From the NCBI GenBank assembly GCA_964389025.1, contig CAYMCQ010000015.1, positions 1 through 63,929 on the forward strand: a DNA stretch of 63,929 nt. Direction: 5' to 3'. This DNA is from CAYMCQ01 sp964389025 (GTDB taxonomy: Bacteria; Verrucomicrobiota; Verrucomicrobiia; Limisphaerales; CAYMCQ01). Every line of letters starts with the position of its first letter. Position 1 is the first letter of the stretch. The notes beneath the pieces are model-generated. The model was not told the DNA's origin and did no database searches. It was given only the letters and a program-made list of their open reading frames with translations. This document shows positions 15,193-24,655 of the stretch, piece after piece. The position numbers were made by a program, and so were the translations under genes.

Positions 15193-17063
15193 GGAGAATT
15201 TGTTTTTGCTGGGTGCGAGTTGGTGTCTAGCGCGCCCGGCCGGATCAAACCCCGGAAATTTTTTATGACGACCTGGCCGCTGCCGCGATGAAACGTGATG
15301 ACGTCGCCATAGTTCGTGCCGCGCTCCGACTCCAGTCTTGGATTTTCCAGCAACTCAACGGTGTCGTTTGTGGCGGTGGCGGTCACGCGGTAAGAGTAGA
15401 CAGCTTTGCCGCCCACGCCACGGATTTTTTTCCCGTTCGGATCCGTCAAATCCGCCACGACTCCGCGCTGTGCGACGATGGTCTTGTCCGCGTTGCCCCT
15501 GGAAAACTCCGCGTTCATGGTCTCGCAAATCAATTTCATCTCCGGATGATCAACGCGGACGTTTCGGAGAAACTCAGCGCGGTTTGTGTTGAGCGTGTAT
15601 TCGTCGGAAAAAATTTCCGCAAAAATGTTGGTGCGGCTTTGCGGTTCTGTTTTTGAGACGGAATTTGTCTGGTTTGGCGTCGCAATGACCATTTCGCCCG
15701 CGGGCAGTTTCAGCCACGCGCTGCCTTTGGCGCGCATCTGTTCCGCCGCCGTGTCCACGCGCAACTCGTCGCCGCGCCCCTCGCGCAGACCCGCGCGCCA
15801 CGTCGGCGAGCCGCGCAGCAAAAGGATTCCGTTCGTGGCGGTGTAAACCGCCGAGTCTGCGGTGAAACGCTTGTCGCGCTGCTCGATGACCACGTCCAGT
15901 TCGGCGACGGCGCGCTGCACGTCGTTGGAACCCGACAACTCGATGATCAACATGCTGCACGTCAATTTGCTCAACACCAGGAACTGCAACTGATTTTCGG
16001 TGCGGACCATTTCCGTCGCCCGAACGTTGCCGCTGAAGACCGCGCGGTTGGTCTGGATCGTGTAGCTGTCGGAAAAAATTTCCATGAACCGGTTTGTCGA
16101 GATGGGCGTGTTCGTTGCCGCAGGATTTTTTCCGGCGAGAAAAATCGTGCCGCCCGAAGAAGGTATTTTCAAATACGCATGACCGGACGCGCGCAGAATT
16201 TTGTTCGTCCGGTCAACCGAAATCACATCGCCGCGCCCTTCGCGCTGACCCGCGCGCCACTGGGGATTTCCAAAAAGCTGGATGAGATTTGACGCCGTCG
16301 TGTAAAGCGCGCGGTCGCTTGTCGCATGAATTTGCTCGTAATCAAATACGACGTTCTGCTCGGCAGAAAGGCTTTCCACGCCGTTTGTGGTGGCGGTCGG
16401 TCGTTTGATCTTGAGCGTCGTGCTGGTGAGTAGAAGATTCGTGCCGGTGACGCGCAAATGGCCGTCGTAGGTCGCAAGCCCGGTTTTTCCATCATAGTCA
16501 AAATGATCTGAAAAAATATCGAGGCGATTGGCGTCCGGCTGATTTGTCCGCGCGGATTTCGAGTTCAACATGCCAGAATCCACGGTGGAGTGGACGCGGT
16601 TCGACACCACAAAACTGTTGTCCGATTGGCGCCAAAGAAATCCTTCGCCCGCAATCATGTATTTTCCGTCGCCGCTTTCAGCTTTGATTGCCCCGGGCGA
16701 AAATGCGACGCGCGCCTTTGTGTCGTAAACGCACTCCGTCGCTCCGAGCCGGATTTCCCGCTGGCCGTTCGTTCGAAACGTCTCCATCTCGACGTTGCCG
16801 GTAAGCGCGATCAAGTTGTTCGTCAGTTGCCGGCCTTGGCCGCCTTTGATGACGGATTTCACCTGGTTCAAATTCGGCGGCGGGTAAAAGATTTCGTTCC
16901 TGAAATCTTTTGCCGTGGCCGTGCCGAAGGAGGGGGCTTGTGCTTCGCACAAGAAAGCACCAAACACCAAACACCAAACACCAAACAACCACCACGCTCC
17001 AAATTTCAAACTAATCTTCCGCCGCGAATCCGTCAGCGATTTCCAGAGCGCGTCGTTTGGCAC
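15189..17063 (-). CDS. LptA/OstA-like LPS transport protein
   Basis: A 624-residue periplasmic protein with repeated OstA-type beta-jellyroll units, each ending in a similar motif (GNPQWRAGQREGRGDVI, GSPTWRAGLREGRGDEL, ENPRLESERGTNYGDVI). LptA normally has about 180 residues, so this is a tandemly expanded form that may span the periplasm. The start is GTG 17063 (TTG alternatives exist). The hydrophobic core of its signal peptide (FGVWCLVFGAF) is encoded by a tandem 7-base repeat. Confidence 0.75.
   Translation of the reverse strand: MPNDALWKSLTDSRRKISLKFGAWWLFGVWCLVFGAFLCEAQAPSFGTATAKDFRNEIFYPPPNLNQVKSVIKGGQGRQLTNNLIALTGNVEMETFRTNGQREIRLGATECVYDTKARVAFSPGAIKAESGDGKYMIAGEGFLWRQSDNSFVVSNRVHSTVDSGMLNSKSARTNQPDANRLDIFSDHFDYDGKTGLATYDGHLRVTGTNLLLTSTTLKIKRPTATTNGVESLSAEQNVVFDYEQIHATSDRALYTTASNLIQLFGNPQWRAGQREGRGDVISVDRTNKILRASGHAYLKIPSSGGTIFLAGKNPAATNTPISTNRFMEIFSDSYTIQTNRAVFSGNVRATEMVRTENQLQFLVLSKLTCSMLIIELSGSNDVQRAVAELDVVIEQRDKRFTADSAVYTATNGILLLRGSPTWRAGLREGRGDELRVDTAAEQMRAKGSAWLKLPAGEMVIATPNQTNSVSKTEPQSRTNIFAEIFSDEYTLNTNRAEFLRNVRVDHPEMKLICETMNAEFSRGNADKTIVAQRGVVADLTDPNGKKIRGVGGKAVYSYRVTATATNDTVELLENPRLESERGTNYGDVITFHRGSGQVVIKNFRGLIRPGALDTNSHPAKTNSP
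16957..16985. repeat. tandem heptamer repeat in signal peptide region (family J)
   Basis: Four copies of caccaaa on the plus strand (tttggtg on the coding strand) encode the FGVWCLVFG stretch of the LptA-like signal peptide. A short palindrome cttgtgcttcgcacaag (16937-16953) follows it in the gene. Confidence 0.7.
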
Positions 17064-17215
17064 GCGGAATTTCTAGCAGCGATGGCGGGGAAAGTAAATC
17101 AAACCGTTGAATCTTCAGATCGTTTGGCAGGAAAAAATTCATCAGCCACGCGACCGCCAGCGTCACGACAACGCCAATGAGTGAACCACGGCCAGAAATT
17201 CTGGTCGGTCCACAT
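17011..17215 (-). pseudogene. possible frameshifted small membrane ORF
   Basis: ATG 17215 opens a frame reading MWTDQNFWPW. In the next frame the sequence continues SLIGVVVTLAVAWLMNFFLP, a good membrane helix, and stays open to a TAG at 17011-17013. Removing one T near the WPW codons would join them into a protein of about 67 residues that overlaps the start of the LptA-like gene. It could be a decayed gene, a sequencing error or chance; I do not recognise a family. Confidence 0.25.
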
Positions 17216-17287
17216 CCTACGTCGGCGCGGGCGCGAATATTGGCGCGTCGCCGCGCAGCAAAGTGTCAAACTGATCTGCGGCCCAGG

Positions 17288-18757
17288 TCACGCTTCCGCC
17301 TTGCGCTTGAAGAACGCGCTGGCGAGAACTCCGGTCAGAAAAGTCACCGACGAGCCAATCAGCACATACCATTGCCACGACACATTCAGACGAAGCCAGA
17401 CGAATGTCATCACAGCAATGCCCGCAATAACTCCGGCCAATGCGCCGGTTGAAGAGACGCGCCGCGTGAGTCCAAGCAGGAAAACGCCGAGGACAGGCCC
17501 GTTGGTAAACGAGGCCACCGCAAGCACAGCGTCAACACCGCGTCCCTTCATGGCGATGGCCGCGATCGCCACGGCAATTTGCACAACGCCCCACATCGCC
17601 GTGGCCAAGCGGGAGATTTTCAGGTAATGAGCGTCGGTTTTGTTTGGCGCAAACAGTGGCCGATAAAAATCCGTCACAGTCGTGGCAGCAAGGGAATTAA
17701 GAGAACTTGACAGCGTGCTCATGGCAGCCGCCAAAATCGCCGCCACCACCAGGCCTATCACACCATTGGGAAGTTGCGTCACGATGAAATGCGGAAACAC
17801 GCGGTCGGCCTTTGCGGCAACTTCCGGGGGCAATCCGCCGAAATTTCGATAAAAAACAAACAGCATCACGCCGATAACGAGAAACAGCACGAATTGCCCG
17901 AAGATGACTGCACCGCTCGTCAGCAAAGCAGCCGTCGCCTGCCGCGAACTTTTCGCGCAAAGGTAGCGCTGCACCATGAGTTGATCCGTGCCGTGCGTCG
18001 CCGTGGTCAAAAACGCGCCGCCAATCACGCCTGCCCAGAACGTGTAGCTTCGACCGGCGCTGAATGTGAAATCAAAAAACTGGAATTTATCGAATTGGTT
18101 GCCCGCTGCGACAACTTCGTTCCAGCCGCCGGGAATTTTTCCCAGTAGAACCAGCGCGGCGATGACTGCTCCCGCGAGATAAATCACCAGTTGGATCGCG
18201 TCCGTCCAAATCACCGCCGCCATGCCGCCAAGGTAAGTGTAGCCAATGGTGACAACCCCGATGACAAGGATCGAAACGGGATCGGCCCAGCCCGTCAACG
18301 CGACCAGCACAATCGCCGTGAGAAAGAGCCGGATGCCGTCGGCAATCGAGCGAGTGGTGAGAAAGAGTGAGGCCGCGGTGCGTTTGACGCGTCCGCCAAA
18401 TCGCTGGTCGAGAACCTGGTAAACTGTGAATAGTTCGCCACGAAAATAAAGCGGGATGAACAGCGCGACGATGACGAGCCGGCCGATCATGTAGCCGATG
18501 ACGAGTTGCAGGAACGTGAAATTGCCGCCGATGCCGCCCGCGTTTGCCGCGAACGCGAACGCCGGCACGCTGATGAAAGTCACCGTGGACGTTTCCGTTG
18601 CGACAATCGAACCGGCCAGCGCCCACCACGGGGCGTTTTTGTCCGATAGAAAATAGTCGCGGATGTTGCGCTGCCTCCGGCTGAACCACCAGCCCACGCC
18701 CATCACGCCCGCCATGTAAAAAACGATGATCGCCAGATCGGCCGGGTGAAGTTTCAT
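17288..18757 (-). CDS. sodium:solute symporter family protein
   Basis: A 489-residue inner-membrane transporter with about 13 predicted helices. Family hallmarks include RRQRNIRDYFLSDKNAPWWA near the N terminus, ATETSTVTFISVPAFAF, GYTYLGGMAAVIWTDAIQ and LAAAMSTLSSSLNSLAA. It imports an organic solute with Na+; sugars or carboxylates are common for this branch but the substrate cannot be read from sequence. Confidence 0.9.
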   Translation of the reverse strand: MKLHPADLAIIVFYMAGVMGVGWWFSRRQRNIRDYFLSDKNAPWWALAGSIVATETSTVTFISVPAFAFAANAGGIGGNFTFLQLVIGYMIGRLVIVALFIPLYFRGELFTVYQVLDQRFGGRVKRTAASLFLTTRSIADGIRLFLTAIVLVALTGWADPVSILVIGVVTIGYTYLGGMAAVIWTDAIQLVIYLAGAVIAALVLLGKIPGGWNEVVAAGNQFDKFQFFDFTFSAGRSYTFWAGVIGGAFLTTATHGTDQLMVQRYLCAKSSRQATAALLTSGAVIFGQFVLFLVIGVMLFVFYRNFGGLPPEVAAKADRVFPHFIVTQLPNGVIGLVVAAILAAAMSTLSSSLNSLAATTVTDFYRPLFAPNKTDAHYLKISRLATAMWGVVQIAVAIAAIAMKGRGVDAVLAVASFTNGPVLGVFLLGLTRRVSSTGALAGVIAGIAVMTFVWLRLNVSWQWYVLIGSSVTFLTGVLASAFFKRKAEA

Positions 18758-18829
18758 AAAGCGCCCAATTACTGAAGGAGTGAAGCGGCAATGGCCAGAA
18801 AAATTTTAAAACCGCGGGTTGAGTGGATT

Positions 18830-19483
18830 TTATTTTGAATCCGCGCAATCCGGGGTCTGAACAAGAAGTGTTTCTATCGCTGCGGGCGCGTCTTCGCAAA
18901 GTTCTTCCAGAAGTGTGGCGGCTTTGGTTTCTGAAAAATGAAGCGAGCGTCCGGCGGCGTGGATGAAACCACGCATCGTCTCGATGGCGTAGCGGTGCAT
19001 TCCCTGCCGCAACGGCAGCGAATAAACCGCGAGCGTCACTCCGTAAATCAGAGTGTGCCAGCCTTGCGCTTCGCCACTTTCAACTGCGGCGAGGTAACGC
19101 TGGACGAAACGCTGGTCGCGCAACGGACGGAGACGTTGAAGCTGACTTTCGCCGACGCGACGGCTCGCTTCTGTAAAGTTTTTCAGCAAAGGTTCAGCAG
19201 CAATCTTTTGATCGAGAGCAACCAGTTCGCGAAGTTCATTGTGGCTGGCGTGGTTGAAAGCGTCCCGGATGGCGGGCAGTTCAAGCGGCAGGAGAATTTG
19301 AGAGTGATAATTTTTCAGGAACTCCCGAAGCGTCCGAAAATTTTCGACCGGCTTGATTTGCAGCGAGGCAGACACCGTCCCCAGCGTCACCAGCCCATCC
19401 ACCAGGCCGAGTTGCTCAACCAGCGGATGGAAATCGCCGAGCCAGAGGCTTGGCTCCTGCGCGATTTGTTTTTGCGTCAGCAT
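18830..19483 (-). CDS. UreF-like protein of uncertain role
   Basis: A 217-residue, mostly helical cytosolic protein. The pattern LWLGDFHPLVEQLGLVDG at the N terminus and LIYGVTLAVYSLPLRQGMHRYA later recall the urease accessory factor UreF, which helps load nickel. No other urease or nickel gene is present, so the match is tentative; it may be a divergent homologue with another job. It is separated by 72 bases from the symporter gene downstream. Confidence 0.4.
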   Translation of the reverse strand: MLTQKQIAQEPSLWLGDFHPLVEQLGLVDGLVTLGTVSASLQIKPVENFRTLREFLKNYHSQILLPLELPAIRDAFNHASHNELRELVALDQKIAAEPLLKNFTEASRRVGESQLQRLRPLRDQRFVQRYLAAVESGEAQGWHTLIYGVTLAVYSLPLRQGMHRYAIETMRGFIHAAGRSLHFSETKAATLLEELCEDAPAAIETLLVQTPDCADSK

Positions 19484-19817
19484 AAAGTTCTTCCGGCAAG
19501 TTCGCCTGCTCTCGACTGAATTCTTGCCGCATCCATTGGACGTTGCACTCCGGCTGCGGAGATTGCGAGAAACTAAAGTGCGTGAAATGAAGATTAAAAA
19601 CTTGCGCGCGGTTTTTTCCGCGCTTAAACTTCGCGCCTTGCGTGCCCATGGGTTCTTCCAGTCAATGAGTGTTTTCTTTTTTTGAAAAACTTTCGGCTTT
19701 TATTGTTGCAGAAAGCAAATTTCAGTTGTTAATCAGCAAGATATGGAAAGCGGCGCGGAAGGCTTTCTTTTTCTTTGAGTCGAGGTGAATCAATAGCTAT
19801 TGTTTTACCAAGAGCAT
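19484..19817. other. intergenic region upstream of nifJ
   Basis: A divergent 334-base spacer between the UreF-like gene and the PFOR gene. It contains a small GC-rich inverted repeat (gcgcgg/ccgcgc around 19606-19623) and an AT-rich stretch at 19670-19750 that would suit a promoter. I see no gene in it. Confidence 0.4.
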
Positions 19818-22800
19818 ATGAGCAAAACGACTGAGCCGGCAGCCACTCAAAAAAAATCTTCACGCTCCAAACCGAAATACCCCGGCATCCGCGTCACGGT
19901 CAACGGCAACCAGCTCATGGCGGAATACGTGGAGACGCGCATCACCGAGGGCGGCGTGTTTTATCCTATCACTCCGTCCACCGAAGGCGGCGAGATTTAT
20001 CAAGGCTCGTTTGCGCAAGGCCAACTCAACGTCTGGGGCCAGCAGAAAATCGCCGTCGAGGCGGAGGGCGAGCACGCAGCGCAGGGCGGCGCGACAGCGT
20101 ATGCGGTCACCGGCAAGCGCACGGTCAATTTCACTTCCGGCCAGGGAATCGCTTACGCGATGGAGCAGTATTATCACGCGCCGGGAAAACTTTGCACGAT
20201 GGTGCTCGAGGTCGGCGCGCGCGCGCTCACCAAGCACGCGCTGAACGTCCATTGCGGCCACGACGATTTTTACGCCGCGCTCGACACAGGCTGGACGATG
20301 CTCGTCGGTCGCGATGCGCAACAGGCCGCCGACCAGGCCATCATTCTGCGCAAGGTCAACGAGCTTTCGCTCAATCCCGGCATGAACATTCAGGACGGGA
20401 TGCTCACGACGCACTCGGAACGAACCTATCTCGCGCCTGAAGCTGAACTGCTCCGTGAATTTCTTGGCGCGGCGGATGACATGATTGATTGCCCGACGCC
20501 GGCGCAGCGCGAATTGTTCGGCGCGAAACGCCGTCGCGTGCCGGAGATGATGGATTTAAAAAATCCAATCCTCCTTGGCCCGGTGCAAAATCAGGAGCAC
20601 CACATGAACGGCGTCGTCGCGCGCCGGAACAATTTCAACGAGCACATCCTGCCGATGCTCGAACGGGCCTATGAAGAATTTGGCAATCTCACTGGCCGTC
20701 ATTACGGACTGCTCGTTCAATACAAGTGCGAGGACGCGGACACGGTTTTCGTTTCGCTCGGTTGCGCGGCGGAAAATATCGAGGAGGCTTGCGATTATTT
20801 GCGCGACCAACGCAACGCAAAAGTTGGCTCGATCCACGTCAACGTCATTCGTCCGTTCCCTGAAGCCGCCATCATCAACGCGCTGCGCGGAAAAAAGAAC
20901 GTCATCATCCTCGAACGCACCGACGAAAGTCTGGCTGGCGACAATCCGCTCGCGCGCGACATCCGCGTCGCGCTTGCCAAGGCGAACGAAGTCGCCAAGT
21001 TCGGCGGCGCGTTGCCCGCGCTCACGCCGCAAGAAGTCCCGCGCATTTTCCGCGGCAGCTACGGCATCGGCTCGCGTGATTTCCGCCCCGAACACGTTCT
21101 CGGCGCTTACGAATTTGCCGTCGGCCAGACCAAGCGCAAGGACGGCAAAGGCGCTGCGGACGGTGAAACGTTTTTTGTCCTCGGCGTTGACCATCCTTAC
21201 GCCGTCATTTCGAAAGACACGCCGTCGTTGCTGCCACAGGGCGCGATTGCAGTGCGTTTTCACTCCATCGGCGGGTGGGGAATGATCACGACAGGCAAAA
21301 ATCTCGGCTCAATCATTGGCGAATTTGGCGATCTCATCTCACGCCAAAAACCTGAATACGACGCCGATGGCCGTGTGAAGGAAAAGCTTTTCGTCATGGC
21401 CAATCCGAAATACGGCTCGGAGAAAAAAGGCGCGCCGACGAATTATTATCTCACCGTCGCGCCCGACCGCATCAAAGTGAACTGCGAGTTGAACCACGTG
21501 GACGTTGTTCTTTGCTGCGACCCGAAGGCGTTCACGCACACGAACCCGCTCGAAGGCCTGAAGAAAGGCGGCTGTCTCGTTTGGGAATCGAGCGACACGC
21601 CGGAAACCGCGTGGCAGCGCGTGCCGACGCATTACCGCCAGTTCATCAAGGAAAACGGCATTCGTGTTTTCATTTTGCCCGGCTTTGAAATCGCGCGCCA
21701 AGCGACGAACCAGACTGAGTTGCAACTCCGGATGCAGGGCAACAGTTTTCTCGGCGCGTTTTTCCGTGTTTCGCCGTTCCTCGAAGAGTTCGGCATCAGC
21801 GAGGATCTGTTTCACAAAACCGTTCGCAAACAATATGAGAAGAAATTTGCGCGCTTCGGCGAAGCCGTTGTCACTTCGAACATGACCGTCATGACGGAAG
21901 GTTTCTCGCGCGTGCAGGAAATCAAATACGGCGAACTTGACGACCCAGACCGTTCCTCGATGCGCAACCCGCCAGTCCTTCCAAACACAAAGATTCCAAT
22001 CATCCCCACCGCCGCCTGCGGCTGCGTGCCCATGAGCGGCGGCATTCCGACGCCCGCGCAACAAACACCGCGCTACACACTTCAGACGATGGGGAAGTTC
22101 GATTCGGAATTTCGCAGCGGCTTCGCGTATCACCAGCCATCGTCCGCGCTCGCATCGGTTGGTATGATGGCCGCAGGCACGGGCGCGACCCAGTCCAAAT
22201 ACGTCGCTCGCCGCGAGACGCCGGTTTACATCGCGGAAAATTGCACGCAATGCATGGAGTGCATCACCGCCTGCCCCGACACCGCGCTGCCGAACACGGC
22301 ACAGGACGTTTCGACTGTTTTGAAGACCGCGGCGAACTATTACATCACGGATGCGGCAGAGCGTCCGAAGCTCGTCGCTGAATTGAAAGGCGTTGAGGAA
22401 CGCTCGCGCGCGAAGATGAACGAAGCGATCAAGAACAAGGCGAAGCTGCCGTTCAAAGACATCATCCGCGACGAAATCTCCGCGCTCGCCGGAATTGGCG
22501 ACAAATCCAAGGCCGAATTCACCGGTATCATTGACAAACTGCCCATCGCTTACACCGCAGTCCCCGCGATTTTCCGTTCGCTCGAAGCCAAGACGCCGGG
22601 CGCTGGCGGACTGTTCTCCATTTTCGTTTCCGACTTGTGCAAAGGCTGCGGCGAATGTGTGCAGGTTTGCGGCGACCACGACGCGCTCCGCATGACCCGC
22701 GAGACGGAGGAACTCAACGCCGAGTTGACGACTGCCCAAATTTTCTCGCGCCTCTTGCCTGACACGCCGCAGAAATTCCTCGGCCTCTACAACGACCTTG

Positions 22801-24560
22801 ATGCCGCGAATTCGCGCGAAGCCGCATTGCGAAATCACTTGATGGTGCGTCGAAATTACGAAGCTCTCGTTTCTGGAGACGGCGCGTGCGCCGGTTGCGG
22901 CGAGAAGAGCATTTTGCGCGCGGCGGCGTCCGTGACCGAAGCCTACATGCGCCCGCTGTATCACAAGAAAGCCGACAGGTTGCGCGGCAAGGCGACGCAT
23001 CTGGAAAATTCCGGCCTGACGAAATTGCAGGCGCTCAAAGCCCGCGACGAAAACGAATACAACATTTTCTGTCGGACCGTCGCGCACGTCATCATGGGAC
23101 TTGGCGGCGAGGACGACAAGGACACGGCAAAGCGCATCGCCGATTACGAAGCTAGGCACGGCGCGATCACCGACGAGCAGATCATCGCCAGCATCGCGGC
23201 CGTGATGCGGCAGGACGCGTTCAATCACCGCGATTTGCAGGCGATTGATGGACGCCGCGCCGACGGCATGAGCGTGATGTTCATGGGCGCGAGCACCGGC
23301 TGCAACACCGTCTATGGCTCGACACCGCCGTCGAATCCGCACCCGTATCCGTGGATGAATTCGCTGTTCCAGGACGGCGCGACGATCTCGTGGCTCATGG
23401 CCGAATCGGCCATCGTCAATCACGCGCGCCGCTCGGTCGTGCCGGAGCGTTTGTGCAGCGCGCTGCTCGAACGCGACGAAAACGTGATTTCTGAAGCCGA
23501 TTATTTCACGCTCACGCATCTCGACGACACGCTGATGACCGAACAGGAAATTCGCGAGTTGCCGAAAGTCTGGGTCGTCGGCGGTGACGGCGCGTTCGGC
23601 GACATCGGTTTCCAAAACGTGTCTAAGGTGATTTTGCAGAACCGCCCCAACGTGAAGATACTCATGCTCGACACGCAGGTTTATTCCAACACCGGTGGAC
23701 AAAATTCCGACAGCTCGACGATGCTCGGCGGCTACGACATGAACCAGTTCGGCGTCGCGTCGCAAGGCAAGCTCATCGAAAAGAAATGCGTGGCCGAGGC
23801 GTTCACGAGCGGACACGGCTCGCCGTTCGTCGCGCAGGTTTCGATGGCGAACGCCGCGAAACTTTACAAGGCGATGCTCGACGGACTTGAATATCGCGGC
23901 ACGGCATTTTTCCAATGCTACACGACCTGCCAGCCCGAGCACGCCGTCGCCGACAACATGAGCGCCGACCAGGCCAAGCTTATTCGCGACGCGCGCGGCA
24001 TGCCGGAATTTGTTTTCAACCCGCGCAAAGGCGAAACGTCACAGGAAGCGTTCGACCTCAAAGGCAATCCGACGCCGGAGCGCGATTGGTGGGTGACCAA
24101 ATACAAATCCAGCGGCGAGACTTACAACTTCACCGTCGCGCACTGGGCCATCACCGAAGGCCGCTTCCGCAAACACATCAAAGCCATCAAGGAAGAAGAG
24201 ACGGCGGAAATGATCCATCTCGACGACATGCTGATTTTGATCACGCAGGACGACGTGATTCATCGCCGCGTTTTCGACCAGAGCCACCGCAGCCACGTTC
24301 CGAACTTCGGTTGCTACATCAAATCCGAATCGCACGACGGCAAAATGAAATACTACGCCGTGTCACGCCAGATGGTCTTGTTCGCCGTGGAACGCCGCAA
24401 AGCCTGGCGCATGTTGCAAAGCAAAGCCGGTGTGGTGAACAAGGATTACCTCGCGCAAAAAGCGCTGCTCGCGAAGATGGACAAGGGAGAAATCGCTTTG
24501 TCTGATGCGCAGAGCCGGACGAAAGAGTTGTTCCAAGCCGAGTTGGCGGCGATCAAATAA
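19818..24560 (+). CDS. nifJ: pyruvate:ferredoxin (flavodoxin) oxidoreductase, oversized
   Basis: This TPP and iron-sulfur enzyme makes acetyl-CoA and CO2 from pyruvate and reduces ferredoxin or flavodoxin. Domains run in the usual order: alpha region with GVFYPITPSTEGGEIYQ, gamma-like region (HSIGGWGMITTGKN), two 4Fe-4S motifs near residues 808 (CTQCMECITACP) and 939 (CKGCGECVQVC), and a TPP domain with CAGCGEKS near 1020 and GDGAFGDIGFQN near 1255. At 1580 residues it exceeds the usual 1170-1230; extra sequence lies between the two cluster motifs and inside the TPP domain. Start at ATG 19818. It suggests anaerobic or micro-oxic carbon metabolism. Confidence 0.93.
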   Translation: MSKTTEPAATQKKSSRSKPKYPGIRVTVNGNQLMAEYVETRITEGGVFYPITPSTEGGEIYQGSFAQGQLNVWGQQKIAVEAEGEHAAQGGATAYAVTGKRTVNFTSGQGIAYAMEQYYHAPGKLCTMVLEVGARALTKHALNVHCGHDDFYAALDTGWTMLVGRDAQQAADQAIILRKVNELSLNPGMNIQDGMLTTHSERTYLAPEAELLREFLGAADDMIDCPTPAQRELFGAKRRRVPEMMDLKNPILLGPVQNQEHHMNGVVARRNNFNEHILPMLERAYEEFGNLTGRHYGLLVQYKCEDADTVFVSLGCAAENIEEACDYLRDQRNAKVGSIHVNVIRPFPEAAIINALRGKKNVIILERTDESLAGDNPLARDIRVALAKANEVAKFGGALPALTPQEVPRIFRGSYGIGSRDFRPEHVLGAYEFAVGQTKRKDGKGAADGETFFVLGVDHPYAVISKDTPSLLPQGAIAVRFHSIGGWGMITTGKNLGSIIGEFGDLISRQKPEYDADGRVKEKLFVMANPKYGSEKKGAPTNYYLTVAPDRIKVNCELNHVDVVLCCDPKAFTHTNPLEGLKKGGCLVWESSDTPETAWQRVPTHYRQFIKENGIRVFILPGFEIARQATNQTELQLRMQGNSFLGAFFRVSPFLEEFGISEDLFHKTVRKQYEKKFARFGEAVVTSNMTVMTEGFSRVQEIKYGELDDPDRSSMRNPPVLPNTKIPIIPTAACGCVPMSGGIPTPAQQTPRYTLQTMGKFDSEFRSGFAYHQPSSALASVGMMAAGTGATQSKYVARRETPVYIAENCTQCMECITACPDTALPNTAQDVSTVLKTAANYYITDAAERPKLVAELKGVEERSRAKMNEAIKNKAKLPFKDIIRDEISALAGIGDKSKAEFTGIIDKLPIAYTAVPAIFRSLEAKTPGAGGLFSIFVSDLCKGCGECVQVCGDHDALRMTRETEELNAELTTAQIFSRLLPDTPQKFLGLYNDLDAANSREAALRNHLMVRRNYEALVSGDGACAGCGEKSILRAAASVTEAYMRPLYHKKADRLRGKATHLENSGLTKLQALKARDENEYNIFCRTVAHVIMGLGGEDDKDTAKRIADYEARHGAITDEQIIASIAAVMRQDAFNHRDLQAIDGRRADGMSVMFMGASTGCNTVYGSTPPSNPHPYPWMNSLFQDGATISWLMAESAIVNHARRSVVPERLCSALLERDENVISEADYFTLTHLDDTLMTEQEIRELPKVWVVGGDGAFGDIGFQNVSKVILQNRPNVKILMLDTQVYSNTGGQNSDSSTMLGGYDMNQFGVASQGKLIEKKCVAEAFTSGHGSPFVAQVSMANAAKLYKAMLDGLEYRGTAFFQCYTTCQPEHAVADNMSADQAKLIRDARGMPEFVFNPRKGETSQEAFDLKGNPTPERDWWVTKYKSSGETYNFTVAHWAITEGRFRKHIKAIKEEETAEMIHLDDMLILITQDDVIHRRVFDQSHRSHVPNFGCYIKSESHDGKMKYYAVSRQMVLFAVERRKAWRMLQSKAGVVNKDYLAQKALLAKMDKGEIALSDAQSRTKELFQAELAAIK

Positions 24561-24655
24561 CAGCACTCACCTCGTCCGCTCGAAGGCCCTTCGCCAAAAT
24601 TTTTCGCTGCAACCGAACGTTTGCACAAACGCATTAAGAAAAACGGGCGACAACA

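Noticed and set aside
21339..23942. An 867-residue minus-strand ORF opposite nifJ
   Set aside because: It has no domain features and lies antisense to the well-conserved PFOR gene; it is long only because of codon bias.
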